From Micromonospora sp. KC213 (GTDB taxonomy: Bacteria; Actinomycetota; Actinomycetes; Mycobacteriales; Micromonosporaceae), in assembly GCF_004348325.1 (NCBI RefSeq), contig NZ_SMKF01000002.1, positions 1 through 64,000 on the forward strand: a stretch of DNA of 64,000 bases. The letters are read 5' to 3'. Below the pieces are notes generated by a model. It had not been told where the DNA came from. It was given only the letters and a program-made list of their open reading frames with translations, and did no database searches. The translations under genes were made by a program, and so were the position numbers. Position 1 is the stretch's first letter; the number at the start of each line of letters is the position of its first letter. This document shows positions 53,665 through 62,320 of the stretch, one piece after another.

Positions 53665-54489
53665 ATGTCCAGAGATTCTCACCAGACAGCGGGGCCGGTG
53701 ATCCAGGTCCAGGGCCTGGAGAAGTCATACAGTCAGCTGCACGTGTTGCGCGGCGTGGACTTCGACGTGGCGCGGGGCAGCATCTTCGCTCTGCTCGGCT
53801 CAAACGGGGCGGGCAAGACCACGGTCGTGCGGATCCTGTCCACGCTGCTCAAACCCGACGCGGGAGCGGCCAGCGTCAACGGTTTCGACGTCGCCACACA
53901 GCCGGCAAAGGTGCGCGAGTCGATCAGTCTGACGGGACAGTTCGCGGCCGTCGACGAGATCCTCAGCGGGCGGGAGAACCTGGTGCTGGTTGCCCGGTTG
54001 CGGCATCTGAGAGAGCCGGGCCGGATCGCGGACGACCTGCTGGCCCGCTTCGCGCTCACTGACGCGGCCACCCGGAAGGTGTCGACGTACTCGGGCGGTA
54101 TGCGCCGACGCCTCGACATCGCGATGAGCCTCATCGGGGATCCGCCAGTGATCTTCCTCGACGAACCGACTACCGGGCTCGATCCACAGGCGCGTCTCGA
54201 GGTGTGGCAGGCCGTGCGGGAACTCGCCACGCAGGGAACCACGGTACTGCTCACCACGCAGTACCTCGACGAGGCCGAACAGCTCGCCGACCGGATCGCG
54301 ATCCTGCACCAGGGGCGCATCATCGCCAACGGCACCCTCGGCGAACTCAAGCAGCTGCTGCCGCCGGCCAAGGTCGAGTACGTCGAGAAGCAGCCGACCC
54401 TCGAGGAAGTCTTCCTCGCCGTCATCGGCGACGACGGCACAGCAGGCGTTCCCACCCCGACCGCACGAGCAGTCAAGGACCCTCGATGA
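53665..54489 (+). CDS. ABC transporter ATP-binding protein (DrrA-like)
   Basis: The protein has 274 residues. Walker A is ALLGSNGAGKTTVVRILSTL, the signature YSGGMRRRLDIAMSL and Walker B PVIFLDEPTTGLDPQ are intact, and the C-terminal extension after residue 230 is typical of DrrA-type drug exporters. It energises export by the next gene product. ATG 53665 is set by the promoter; a longer frame upstream is only an extension. Confidence 0.93.
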   Translation: MSRDSHQTAGPVIQVQGLEKSYSQLHVLRGVDFDVARGSIFALLGSNGAGKTTVVRILSTLLKPDAGAASVNGFDVATQPAKVRESISLTGQFAAVDEILSGRENLVLVARLRHLREPGRIADDLLARFALTDAATRKVSTYSGGMRRRLDIAMSLIGDPPVIFLDEPTTGLDPQARLEVWQAVRELATQGTTVLLTTQYLDEAEQLADRIAILHQGRIIANGTLGELKQLLPPAKVEYVEKQPTLEEVFLAVIGDDGTAGVPTPTARAVKDPR

Positions 54490-55247
54490 ACAAGCACTTC
54501 TTCGGTGACACCGCTGTCCTGCTGGGGCGGTCCCTGCGCCACATCAGCCGCAGCCCGGACACCATCATCACCACCGCGATCATGCCGATCGCCTTCATGC
54601 TGCTCTTCGTCTACGTATTCGGCGGCGCGATCCAGACCGGGTCGGACAGTTACGTGAACTACCTGCTGCCCGGCATCCTACTGATCACGGTCGCCTCGGG
54701 CATCTCCTACACCGCGTACCGGCTCTTCCTTGACATGAAGAGCGGCATCTTCGAGCGGTTCCAGTCCATGCCGGTCGCCCGTGCGTCCGTGCTGTGGGCG
54801 CACGTGCTGACCTCGCTCGTCGCCAACCTCATCTCGCTCGTGGTGGTGGTGCTGGTCGCCCTCGCCATGGGCTTTCGCTCGGGCGCCAGCGCGCTGTCCT
54901 GGCTCGCGGTCGCCGGCATCATGATGCTGTTCACGCTGGCCCTGACCTGGCTCGCCGTGATCCCGGGCCTCACCGCCAAATCCGTGGATGGCGCCAGCGC
55001 CTTCTCCTACCCGCTCATCTTCCTGCCGTTCATCAGCTCCGCCTTCGTACCCACGCAGAGCATGCCCGGACCGGTGCGCGTCTTCGCCGAGAACCAGCCG
55101 GTCACATCGATCGTCAACACGATCCGCGACCTGTTCGCCCAGCAGCAGGTTGGTGTCGACATCTGGATCGCCCTCGCCTGGTGCGCCGGCCTCCTCGCCG
55201 TCGCGTACGGCGTCGCCATGAACATCTACCGCCGCAGAATCAGTTGA
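54486..55247 (+). CDS. ABC transporter permease (ABC-2 type, DrrB-like)
   Basis: The protein has 253 residues with six hydrophobic segments. The N-terminal RHISRSPDTIITTAIMPIAF precedes helix 1, and YLLPGILLITVASGISYTAY, FERFQSMPVARASVLWAHVL and FLPFISSAFVPTQSMPGPVR follow the DrrB pattern. Translation is coupled to the ATPase by an ATGA overlap. The substrate is probably a hydrophobic compound, by family. Confidence 0.92.
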   Translation: MNKHFFGDTAVLLGRSLRHISRSPDTIITTAIMPIAFMLLFVYVFGGAIQTGSDSYVNYLLPGILLITVASGISYTAYRLFLDMKSGIFERFQSMPVARASVLWAHVLTSLVANLISLVVVVLVALAMGFRSGASALSWLAVAGIMMLFTLALTWLAVIPGLTAKSVDGASAFSYPLIFLPFISSAFVPTQSMPGPVRVFAENQPVTSIVNTIRDLFAQQQVGVDIWIALAWCAGLLAVAYGVAMNIYRRRIS

Positions 55248-55277
55248 CGACGGGTCGTCGTCGTGCAGGCTGAAGCC

Positions 55278-56048
55278 ATGCTGACCATCGGACAGCTGGC
55301 CTCCTACGCCGGTGTGACCATCCGCGCGGTGCGGCACTACCACCAGATCGGACTGCTGCGGGAGCCGGAGCGCGACCCCTCCGGCTACCGCAGCTACGAC
55401 GCGGCCGCGGTCGTGCGACTCATCCGGATCCGGACCCTCGCCGAGGCGGGGGTCCCCCTGGCCCGGGTCAGCGAGCTCCTCGACGCTGCCCCGGAGACCT
55501 TCGCCGCCGCGACCACCGAGATCGACCAGCGGTTGCGTACGCAGATCCGCGAGCTGCAGGAGCACCGGCGGCGCATCGCGCGGCTCGGTTGCAGTGACTC
55601 GCTGGCGGTCCCCGCAGAGGTGGTCGACTACCTCGACCGCCTCCGTGCCATCGGAGCGCCGGCAGCCCTCGTCGACAACGAGCGCGACGCGTGGATCCTC
55701 ATGGCGGCGAGGTGGCCGCAGGTGATCCCGGAACTCATGGCCGACAAGGTGGCACAGCTGGCCAACCCGAAGGTCGTCGAGCTCTACCAGCTCATCGGTC
55801 GGATCGCGGATGACTGGACGGACGACGAGCGGCTACGCGAGATCGCCGACCTGATGAGCGAGCTGTTCGAGCAGGCCGCCGCCAGTGGCGAACTGGACCG
55901 GCAGGACGAGTTCATCCCCGACACCGCGTTCGTGCACCTGATGGACTCGTTCGCCAACGCTGTCCACCCCGCCGTCGCGCGGCTACGGGAGCTGGTCGCC
56001 GAGCGCGGTTGGACCGGGTGGACCCGGATCGAGAGGAGCGGGCCCTGA
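55278..56048 (+). CDS. MerR-family transcriptional regulator
   Basis: The protein has 256 residues. MLTIGQLASYAGVTIRAVRH, YHQIGLLREPERDPSGYRSY and the arm AAVVRLIRIRTLAEAGVPLA form the MerR helix-turn-helix and dimer coil; the C-terminal domain is helical and would bind an organic ligand. No metal-binding cysteines appear. It lies 30 bases after the permease and probably in the same operon. The start ATG 55278 fits the conserved N-terminus; GTG 55263 is the alternative. Its last 66 bases overlap the TetR gene tail. Confidence 0.9.
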   Translation: MLTIGQLASYAGVTIRAVRHYHQIGLLREPERDPSGYRSYDAAAVVRLIRIRTLAEAGVPLARVSELLDAAPETFAAATTEIDQRLRTQIRELQEHRRRIARLGCSDSLAVPAEVVDYLDRLRAIGAPAALVDNERDAWILMAARWPQVIPELMADKVAQLANPKVVELYQLIGRIADDWTDDERLREIADLMSELFEQAAASGELDRQDEFIPDTAFVHLMDSFANAVHPAVARLRELVAERGWTGWTRIERSGP

Positions 56049-56651
56049 TGCGTGCTCGTGCGGGTGTGCTGCGGCAAGTCGAGTCAGGATGTCGTCGACG
56101 GCTCGGTGTTGTGTGTCGGTGTGATAGGTCGTCGGGTCGAGGGCGGCGAGGGTGTTGAGGCCCTCGACCAGGGCGACGAGGGTGACGGCGGCATCGGCGC
56201 GGACGTCGTCGGCCAGGTGCGGGAGTGCGTCGGACAGGAGCCGGTCGATGCGCGCGAGGAACGCGCGGTTGTGTGTGCGATGCAGTTCGGCCAGCTCGGG
56301 GTCGGCCACAGCCGCGGCGGTGTAGGCGATCCAGACCCGGGCTTCTTCGCGTTTCTCGTCGGTGACAGTGACGGCCTGCGTCAGCACGGCGTGGAGCCGG
56401 CTGCGCGGGTCGGTGGCGGTGGCCTCGGCCTGCTCGGCGCCTTCGGCGGTGCGCTGGTGCAGCAGGGTTCGGGCGTGGCGCAGCAACGCTGCTTTGTCGG
56501 CGAAGGTGTGCATGACCAGGCCGGTTGTGCAGCCGGCCCGTTCGGCGACGGCCCGCACCGTAAGGCCGGTCAGCCCGCCTTGAGCCAGAACCGCCCAGGT
56601 GGCGGCTGACAGTCGTTGACGGTGGGCGTCGATATCGCGGGGACGAGCCAT
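55983..56651 (-). CDS. TetR-family transcriptional regulator
   Basis: The protein has 222 residues. LSAATWAVLAQGGLTGLTVR, AVAERAGCTTGLVMHTFADK form the helix-turn-helix, and the C-terminal ligand domain is complete. A proline-rich tail of about 25 residues overlaps the convergent MerR gene by 66 bases. It diverges from the GNAT gene, with two overlapping dyads in the gap, so autoregulation and control of the acetyltransferase are likely. Confidence 0.9.
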   Translation of the reverse strand: MARPRDIDAHRQRLSAATWAVLAQGGLTGLTVRAVAERAGCTTGLVMHTFADKAALLRHARTLLHQRTAEGAEQAEATATDPRSRLHAVLTQAVTVTDEKREEARVWIAYTAAAVADPELAELHRTHNRAFLARIDRLLSDALPHLADDVRADAAVTLVALVEGLNTLAALDPTTYHTDTQHRAVDDILTRLAAAHPHEHASGPAPLDPGPPGPTALGDQLP

Positions 56652-56682
56652 GCCGTCCTTTCGGTGGGGGCAGGATCAGCGT

Positions 56683-56710
56683 CGTTACCGTACCGCATGT
56701 TACGGTAACG
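56683..56710. promoter_or_regulatory. TetR operator candidate 1
   Basis: CGTTACCGTA (56683-56692) and TACGGTAACG (56701-56710) are perfect 10-base arms with an 8-base centre in the gap between the TetR and GNAT genes. Confidence 0.65.
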
Positions 56711-56739
56711 CTCGTTACGTTAACGTCTGCGGTAACGAG
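56711..56739. promoter_or_regulatory. TetR operator candidate 2
   Basis: CTCGTTAC (56711-56718) and GTAACGAG (56732-56739) are perfect arms directly adjoining the first dyad; the centre includes CGTTAACG. Half-sites CGTTAC/GTAACG are shared with the first dyad, so cooperative binding is possible. It ends ten bases before the GNAT start. Confidence 0.6.
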
Positions 56740-56748
56740 GTGGTTCCG

Positions 56749-57222
56749 ATGAATGTGGTCGTCGTCGCGCACCCGTGGGATGCGCCCGAGGCCGTCCGGC
56801 TTCGCGCGGCCCAACGCGCCGAGCTTGATGCCCGGTACGGAAACGACGATCACGAGCCGGGCACGGCGCCCAGCGCGGACGACGTCGCCGTGTTCGTCGT
56901 CGCCCACACCCGCGACGGCGGTGCCGTCGGCTGTGGTGGGCTGCGGGTGCTGGAACCGGGTGTGGCCGAGATCAAGCGAATGTACGTCGACCCGGCGTAC
57001 CGCGGCGCCGGTGTGGCCACCGCGATCCTGCGGGATCTCGAAGCGCGCGCCCAGGCCGCCGGCGTGCGTCGGCTGGTGCTCGAAACGGGAACGTTGCAGC
57101 CCGAGGCGATCCGGTTCTACCAGCGGGAAGGCTATGAGCGCATCGACAACTTCGGCCCCTACGCCGGTGCCCTCCAGTCGGAGTGCTTCGCCCGTACTCT
57201 TCCAACTCCGGCTCAGGCATAG
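56749..57222 (+). CDS. GNAT-family N-acetyltransferase
   Basis: The protein has 157 residues. Motif A VAEIKRMYVDPAYRGAGVAT carries the acetyl-CoA loop RGAGVA, and GVRRLVLETGTLQPEAIRFY then QREGYERIDNFGPY close the fold. GAGGTGG precedes ATG 56749; the frame upstream runs through the operator region and is not a credible extension. Under TetR control it could inactivate an amine-containing compound. The 3' end overlaps the next gene by ten bases. Confidence 0.9.
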   Translation: MNVVVVAHPWDAPEAVRLRAAQRAELDARYGNDDHEPGTAPSADDVAVFVVAHTRDGGAVGCGGLRVLEPGVAEIKRMYVDPAYRGAGVATAILRDLEARAQAAGVRRLVLETGTLQPEAIRFYQREGYERIDNFGPYAGALQSECFARTLPTPAQA

Positions 57223-57926
57223 TCGCGCAGGGTGGCCCGTATGATCTTCCCGGGTTCCGGTCCTGCCTGCGCGAGGATCCCGCCGTCGGGCGCCCATATC
57301 GCTGAGCCGCCTGCCGTCTGATCGAAGCCGCCGCCGGTGCAGCCGGCGAAGCTCGCCGTGGCGACCCACACCCCACGGTCGGCGATGACCCGCTGAGCTC
57401 GCTCGGCTGACACGTGGGCGTCGCGGGCATGGTCGACGACAGCCGCGACATAGACGTCCATGCCGAGTGCCGCGGTGGCCGCGTCGTGCTCGGCGAAGCG
57501 GGTGTCACGGCAGATAGCCAGGCCCAGCCGCCAGCCGTCCACTTCGAGCACCGCGGGCCCGTCACCGGGGCTGAACCGTTCCTCGGAATCGTGCACGTGC
57601 ACCTTCCGGTAGGCCACTCGCGGGCCGACGCTGTCGATGGCCAGCATCGCGATGTGCTCGCGACCCGCCTCACCCTGTACCGGCGCGCCCACCAGCGCGG
57701 TGGTCCCCCTGTCGGCGCACGCCTTGACGATCGGCGTCAGCCTTGGGTCGTCGGTGGTGATCGCCGGTGCGTCCAGCTCGTACCCCGTCAGTGAGAGCTC
57801 GGGAAAGACCACCACCCGCGCGTGCGCGGCCCGGACCGTGTCGGCATGCACGGCCGCGTTCGAGACGATGTCGTACGACGTGATCCGTGGTTGGGCGACG
57901 GCGATGACCAGCGGCTGACGTTGCAC
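57213..57926 (-). CDS. Carbon-nitrogen hydrolase (nitrilase superfamily)
   Basis: The protein has 237 residues. The catalytic triad is visible: Glu in VVVFPELSLTGYELDA, Lys in VAYRKVHVHDSEE and Cys in LGLAICRDTRFAEH. Such hydrolases cleave amides or nitriles of small molecules in the cytoplasm; the substrate is not evident. GTG 57926 follows AGGAGG; six residues more are possible from 57944. It converges on the GNAT gene. Confidence 0.88.
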   Translation of the reverse strand: MQRQPLVIAVAQPRITSYDIVSNAAVHADTVRAAHARVVVFPELSLTGYELDAPAITTDDPRLTPIVKACADRGTTALVGAPVQGEAGREHIAMLAIDSVGPRVAYRKVHVHDSEERFSPGDGPAVLEVDGWRLGLAICRDTRFAEHDAATAALGMDVYVAAVVDHARDAHVSAERAQRVIADRGVWVATASFAGCTGGGFDQTAGGSAIWAPDGGILAQAGPEPGKIIRATLRDYA

Positions 57927-59126
57927 GAACCCTCCTGCGACCATCGGGGCCTGTCAAGCGTGTACGCGGTTGTCGCTCACCTCCCGGCCGAGGCACAGCA
58001 TAGGTGCGCAAGGCTCGAGCATGACCGACGCAGCGGGCGCTCCTGCGTGTCGGGCCCGGGCGTGGGACCGATGTGCGGCCTCAACGGTCAACGGCTCCGT
58101 ACAGGTGCTCCCCCACCCGCCCGGCGGCGCTTGGCCGCCGATCGAACCTTTGAGGACCAACGCTCGGAAGTTCCGGTAGGCAAGATCAGTTCGGCGGGTA
58201 CGCCGAGGCTGCCGGATCGGCAGAAGCTGGGGCGGGTCTTCTCGTGAGCTGGTCGCAGAGCATCGTGGGGGCGCACTCGCGGTTGGGGTTCGCCCTGCGG
58301 TGGGTTCGCTGCCAGCTACCGGTGATCCAGTCAGGCTGAGTTGTCGACGCCGCTGTGTCGTTCACATCGTTGGCTGGATCTGGATGCAGTCGAGCTTCGG
58401 GCAGGGGCGAGCCACTGGGTCACTCTGTCGGTGATGACCACCTCGTAGGGGAGGTCTCGCAGGTCTTGCGCGGCCACCTTGAATGGCGCCTGTGCCTACG
58501 ACCCGGCAGGGCTCGACAGGGGGAGATCCATCCGGTCGTCGACGGCGTGCGGGTGCGCGCGCCAGCCGCCTTCCACGCCGCTCACCTCTCCGCTGTCGAG
58601 CCCTTGTCGGTCTCTGGTGGTTCTCGGGGCGAACCGTGCAGCCCCAGCCACTACTGGCTACGACATGACCAGCATATTCGTGTCCTACCGCATCTGGCTC
58701 AAGACATGCTCTAACCGAAACGAGCGTCGCCGCAGTTGGCATCGGATCGGTGACGGGGTTTCAGGGCTAGATGATCTTGATGGCTGAGTGGTCCGCACAC
58801 GAAGAAATTGTCGCCGTGATGACAAATGATTTACCGGCCTGAGGGTTTTTGTTTGCAGGAGTTTGAACGAATCGTTGAGCCTGTTGCTGGATGAGTCGCC
58901 ACCGGTCTCGTCGGCTTGGCCGGTCTCTGTCGGGCAGAGACGTGGCTCACGCGGTTGTTTGCTTGACGCGCAACGTCGGAGCTTGCTTGACTCTGGCCAA
59001 GGCAAGACTTAGCCGTGTGTCGATATGAAGGGCTGCTGGCGGAAACGCGGCGGCGACCGTGGCACCACGGCTTCCATCACCTTACGGGGAAGCGGCATTG
59101 TGCCGTTTCCGAGATCGGGGGATTGC
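57927..59126. other. Long stretch without recognised genes
   Basis: About 1.2 kb holds only short frames with unassignable translations. The part near 58780-58900 is markedly lower in GC. A minus-strand phrase VAAQDLRDLPYEVVITDRVT (about 58410-58485) looks protein-like but could not be placed. It may be decayed mobile DNA plus the promoter of the secreted propeller gene. Confidence 0.4.
59088..59110 (+). other. Leader hairpin before the propeller gene
   Basis: GGAAGCGGCA (59088-59097) pairs with TGCCGTTTCC (59101-59110), one pair being G-U, around a TTG loop. It ends about 17 bases before the start GTG 59127 and just before the ribosome site, so it could influence translation or mRNA stability. 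Confidence 0.4.
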
Positions 59127-60335
59127 GTGAAGGTGTCCAAGAAACCGACGTCGGGCCGTGCTGCCCGCCGTCTGCTGCGGGCGGTGGCGCAGGCAGTGCT
59201 GGGTCTCGTCGTCGTGGTCGCCGGGACCGTGGCCTTCTCCGGCGCCGCGGCGGCCTCGAACGCCATTCCCGGCGGCAAGCTTTTTGCCGGCGGCAACTTC
59301 ACCCAGGCCGGTGGGACAGGTGCCACGAGCATCGCGGCCTGGAACGGAGTCGACTGGTCCGCGCTGTCCGGCCCCAACGGCGAGGGTGCCGACGAGACGG
59401 TCGACGCGTTGACCATGTACAACGGCAAGCTCATCGCCGCCGGCTCGTTCATGGAGGCGGGCGGCGTGGTGGTCAGCGGCATCGCCAGCTGGAACGGGAC
59501 CACCTGGGAGCCGCTGGTCGGATCGAGTGGGGCCATCGGCGTCGTGGTCCGGCCGCTCGGGTTCGTCGCTTCCCTGGCCGTCTACAACGGTGACCTGTAC
59601 GTCGGTGGATCCTTTCCACGCGCCGGTGGGGTGACCGTGAACAACATCGCCCGGTGGAACGGCAGCGACTGGTCCGCCCTGCCGGGCCCGTCGGGCGTCG
59701 GCACCGAGTACGCAGGAAGTATCAGCGCGCCGGTGTGGGACCTGACCGTTGTCGACGGCAAGCTCGTCGTCGCGGGCTTGTTCACTGCCGCCGGTGGGGT
59801 GGCCGCCAACAGTATCGCCGCGTGGAACGGCAGCACCTGGTCCTCGGTGGGCCAGCCGATCGAGGGTGCCACGGTGCTGGCCGTGGAGAACTACAACGGC
59901 GCGCTGGTGGCGTCTCGGGCCTACAGCGAGAACAACTTCAGCGTCAACGACGTGGCGGTGCGTCTCAATGGCCAGTGGTCGGTGCTGGGCGGGCAGCCGG
60001 GTGGTCGCTTGAACGGCGATGTCCGCGACTTCACCGTCTACAACGGGCTGCTCGTCGCCGGTGGGCAGTTCACCCGGGTAGGCGGTGCCGTGGTGAACAA
60101 CGTCGTGGTGTGGAACGGCTCCACCTGGTCGGCGCTCTCCGGTCCCTCCGGTGTCGGGACGGACGACGGCGTGTTCGCGGTGACCCCCCACGCGGGCTTC
60201 CTCGTCGTCGGCGGCTTCTTCGACAACGCAGGGGGGCAGCCGGCGAGCAAGATCGCACGCTGGAACGGTAGTGCCTGGTCGGCCCTACCCGGCGGCGGCG
60301 TGAACGGCAACGTGTTCTCGTTGCTGTCGACGTAG
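59127..60335 (+). CDS. Secreted beta-propeller-like repeat protein (WNG repeats)
   Basis: The protein has 402 residues. A Sec signal (LLRAVAQAVLGLVVVVAGTV then AFSGAAAAS) is followed by about seven repeats of roughly 50 residues with the core GGxFTxAGGVxVNNIAxWNG and SxWSALxGPSGVG, for example near 60, 115, 170, 215, 310 and 365. The pattern is that of delta-60/Kelch-like propellers. GTG 59127 has GGGGG at good spacing; an earlier ATG at 59025 would bury the signal. It may be a surface or extracellular binding protein. Confidence 0.85.
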   Translation: MKVSKKPTSGRAARRLLRAVAQAVLGLVVVVAGTVAFSGAAAASNAIPGGKLFAGGNFTQAGGTGATSIAAWNGVDWSALSGPNGEGADETVDALTMYNGKLIAAGSFMEAGGVVVSGIASWNGTTWEPLVGSSGAIGVVVRPLGFVASLAVYNGDLYVGGSFPRAGGVTVNNIARWNGSDWSALPGPSGVGTEYAGSISAPVWDLTVVDGKLVVAGLFTAAGGVAANSIAAWNGSTWSSVGQPIEGATVLAVENYNGALVASRAYSENNFSVNDVAVRLNGQWSVLGGQPGGRLNGDVRDFTVYNGLLVAGGQFTRVGGAVVNNVVVWNGSTWSALSGPSGVGTDDGVFAVTPHAGFLVVGGFFDNAGGQPASKIARWNGSAWSALPGGGVNGNVFSLLST

Positions 60336-60345
60336 GACCTTTGAC

Positions 60346-60379
60346 GCCGCGGGTATGGGTAGATGCCTATGCCCGCGGC
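60346..60379 (+). terminator. Hairpin terminator after the propeller gene
   Basis: GCCGCGGG (60346-60353) pairs with CCCGCGGC (60372-60379) and the stem continues with ATGGG/CCTAT through G-U pairs. It starts ten bases after the stop codon. Confidence 0.8.
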
Positions 60380-60452
60380 GCCGACGAGATCGGGACTCTT
60401 CGGGTGTCCGGGTCCGGCTACGCGAATCCGATCACCCCTTCGCGTGGCGGGG

Positions 60453-61430
60453 TCAGATGGTAACGACGACCTTTCCTGCCGGGTGCCCTTCCGCGAAGTG
60501 CCGGATCGCATCCGGTACTTCCGCAAGAGGATAAGTGCGGTCTATCGCCGGGGTGAGCGCACCGGACTCGATGAGTTCCCGCAGTTCTTCGAGGTCGTCG
60601 GCGCGCTCCACCGCGGTCACACTGCGCAGCTGCTGACCGACAAGCATGGACAGCAGCGGCGCGCGGAACATCTGCCGGCCGTAGCCGCCGAGCAGCCGGC
60701 CCTGGGAGTACGTACCGCCGACCAGGGCCAGCGTCCCGTGCGAGGTGAGTGCGCGCCGCAACAGGGACAGGGGGCGGTCACCGCCGGTGTCGATGACGAC
60801 GTCATACACCGGGCCGTCGCGGTCGATCTCCTCGCGGGTGTAGTCGATGACGTCGTCGGCACCGAGGGCGCGGACGAAATCGGTCTTGGTCGGGGCACAG
60901 ACGCCGGTCACCGTCGCGCCGTACGCCTTGGCGATCTGCACGGCGAAGGCCCCGACGCCACCGGCCGCGCCGATCACCATCACCCGGGCACCCGGGCGCA
61001 CCGCGCCACTGTCACGCACCGCCCTCAGTGCCGTCATCCCGGAGACGGGCACCGCGGCGGCTTGCTCGAACGACAGGTTGACCGGCTTGCGTGCCAGTCG
61101 TTGCGCCGGTGCGCTCGCGAATTCGGCGTACGATCCGCGCAGGCAGGTGCCGTACACCTCGTCGCCTGGTTGGAATCTGGTCACCCGGGCACCGACCGCG
61201 GATACCACCCCGGCCAGATCCCGGCCGCGCACCGCTACCCGGGGTCGGCGCAGCCCGCTCGCCAGACGCACCAGGTATGGTCGGCCGGCCATGAAGATCC
61301 ACACTCCGGGGTCGATCGCGGCCGCGCGTACCTGGACGAGCACCTCGTCGTCGCCAACGGTCGGCTTGTCGATGTCGCGGAGCCGTAGCGCGTCTGTCGA
61401 GCCGTAGGTGTCCTGGACGATGGCTTTCAC
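60453..61430 (-). CDS. NAD(P)-dependent alcohol dehydrogenase / quinone oxidoreductase (MDR family)
   Basis: The protein has 325 residues. The GroES-like N-terminus (VLVQVRAAAIDPGVWIFMAG, RGRDLAGVVSAVGARVTRFQ) and the Rossmann motif VMVIGAAGGVGAFAVQIAKA are clear. The structural-zinc cysteines are absent, as in zinc-free quinone reductases. It is the last gene of a three-gene operon, linked to the helix-turn-helix gene by an ATGA overlap. The substrate is unknown. Confidence 0.92.
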   Translation of the reverse strand: MKAIVQDTYGSTDALRLRDIDKPTVGDDEVLVQVRAAAIDPGVWIFMAGRPYLVRLASGLRRPRVAVRGRDLAGVVSAVGARVTRFQPGDEVYGTCLRGSYAEFASAPAQRLARKPVNLSFEQAAAVPVSGMTALRAVRDSGAVRPGARVMVIGAAGGVGAFAVQIAKAYGATVTGVCAPTKTDFVRALGADDVIDYTREEIDRDGPVYDVVIDTGGDRPLSLLRRALTSHGTLALVGGTYSQGRLLGGYGRQMFRAPLLSMLVGQQLRSVTAVERADDLEELRELIESGALTPAIDRTYPLAEVPDAIRHFAEGHPAGKVVVTI

Positions 61431-61657
61431 GGCGCTGTCTCCTCGGGGTTGGGGTACTGGAACACGTCGTCGAGCCGCACGCCGAGCGCGTGGGCGATCC
61501 GGAATGCGATCTCCAGCGAGGGCGAGTACCTGCCCTGCTCGATGGCGATGACGGTCTGCCGGGTCACGCCGATCCGCTCGGCGAGCTCGGCCTGGGTCAT
61601 TTCGTGGTGCGCGAAGCGCAGCGCCCGGATGTTGTTCGTGACGCGGGTCGGTTTCAC
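61427..61657 (-). CDS. Short XRE-family DNA-binding protein
   Basis: The protein has 76 residues consisting almost only of a helix-turn-helix: NNIRALRFAHHEMTQAELAE, RIGVTRQTVIAIEQGRYSPS, LEIAFRIAHALGVRLDDVFQ. The 'YSPSLEIAFRIA' form is typical of the YozG/HipB-like regulators that accompany small membrane proteins. The start GTG 61657 overlaps the upstream stop as GTGA, and the 3' end overlaps the dehydrogenase start. It probably acts at the TGACA-type dyads upstream of the operon. Confidence 0.9.
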   Translation of the reverse strand: MKPTRVTNNIRALRFAHHEMTQAELAERIGVTRQTVIAIEQGRYSPSLEIAFRIAHALGVRLDDVFQYPNPEETAP

Positions 61658-62082
61658 CACTGCGGGACGCCCTTGCGGTAGGCGATCACCTTCGTCAGGG
61701 CGCCGACCACGGCCGACAGCACGAAGCAGAGGTAGACGACGTTGGCGATCCAGAACCAGTCCCACTCGGCCAACGCCATGAGCATCGCCGACACCGCGCC
61801 GATGACCACGAACGACTGGCCGACGTGCTCGCCGAGCCGTCCGATCTCCTTGTCGCGCACATCCTTGACGCGTGATGCCCGCGGGTTCGCGATGCCCATC
61901 GCGATCTCGGCCGCGATGTTCGCGACGATGGCACCACCGACCGTCCATAAGAGAGCGCCGGCGTACGGCACGGCGGACAGCGGCCCGCCGTCGACCCGGC
62001 CCAGGACGACGACCGCATAGCTGGCGTAGGCGACCACGCTGACGACCAGCATGATCCAGGCGCGTTTCTCCTCGTGTGTCAC
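61654..62082 (-). CDS. Four-helix membrane protein of unknown function
   Basis: The protein has 142 residues with four hydrophobic segments: AWIMLVVSVVAYASYAVVVL, YAGALLWTVGGAIVANIAAE, SFVVIGAVSAMLMALAEWDW and IANVVYLCFVLSAVVGALTK. Such proteins are regularly encoded before short XRE regulators and may modulate them. GTG 62082 has GAGAGGT before it. It is the first gene of the operon. Confidence 0.82.
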   Translation of the reverse strand: MTHEEKRAWIMLVVSVVAYASYAVVVLGRVDGGPLSAVPYAGALLWTVGGAIVANIAAEIAMGIANPRASRVKDVRDKEIGRLGEHVGQSFVVIGAVSAMLMALAEWDWFWIANVVYLCFVLSAVVGALTKVIAYRKGVPQW

Positions 62083-62110
62083 AGTCGACCTCTCGGTTGT
62101 ACAGAATTTT

Positions 62111-62147
62111 TGACATTGTCAGAGTAACGCGGCTTTGACATCATGTC
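62111..62147. promoter_or_regulatory. TGACA-type operators upstream of the membrane protein operon
   Basis: TGACATTGTCA (62111-62121) is a perfect 5-1-5 palindrome, and TTGACATCATGTCTA about 25 bases further has GACAT-C-ATGTC. TTTTTGACA lies beside the first. Spacing of about 26 bp would not place both on the same face exactly. Autoregulation by the short XRE protein is likely. Confidence 0.55.
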
Positions 62148-62320
62148 TAGAAACTCTTACATCGCTCCTCCCTGGATGCTCACTCCACCGTGCCGGCACG
62201 GGTCTTCTCCGACGACGACAACCGACCTCCGGCGCGGGCCGCGACAGACGGGTGAAGCCGGAGGAGGAAACCAGTCCTGTCGGCACACGAGGGCCAGGAC
62301 GAGGCGGCCGAAGAGGTTGG

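Noticed and set aside
55230..55263. Second MerR-type operator before the MerR gene (GACGACGGGTCGTC)
   Set aside because: The dyad is present but it is not set in a TTGACC/19-bp/-10 arrangement, and it could be just the permease gene end or a weak hairpin.
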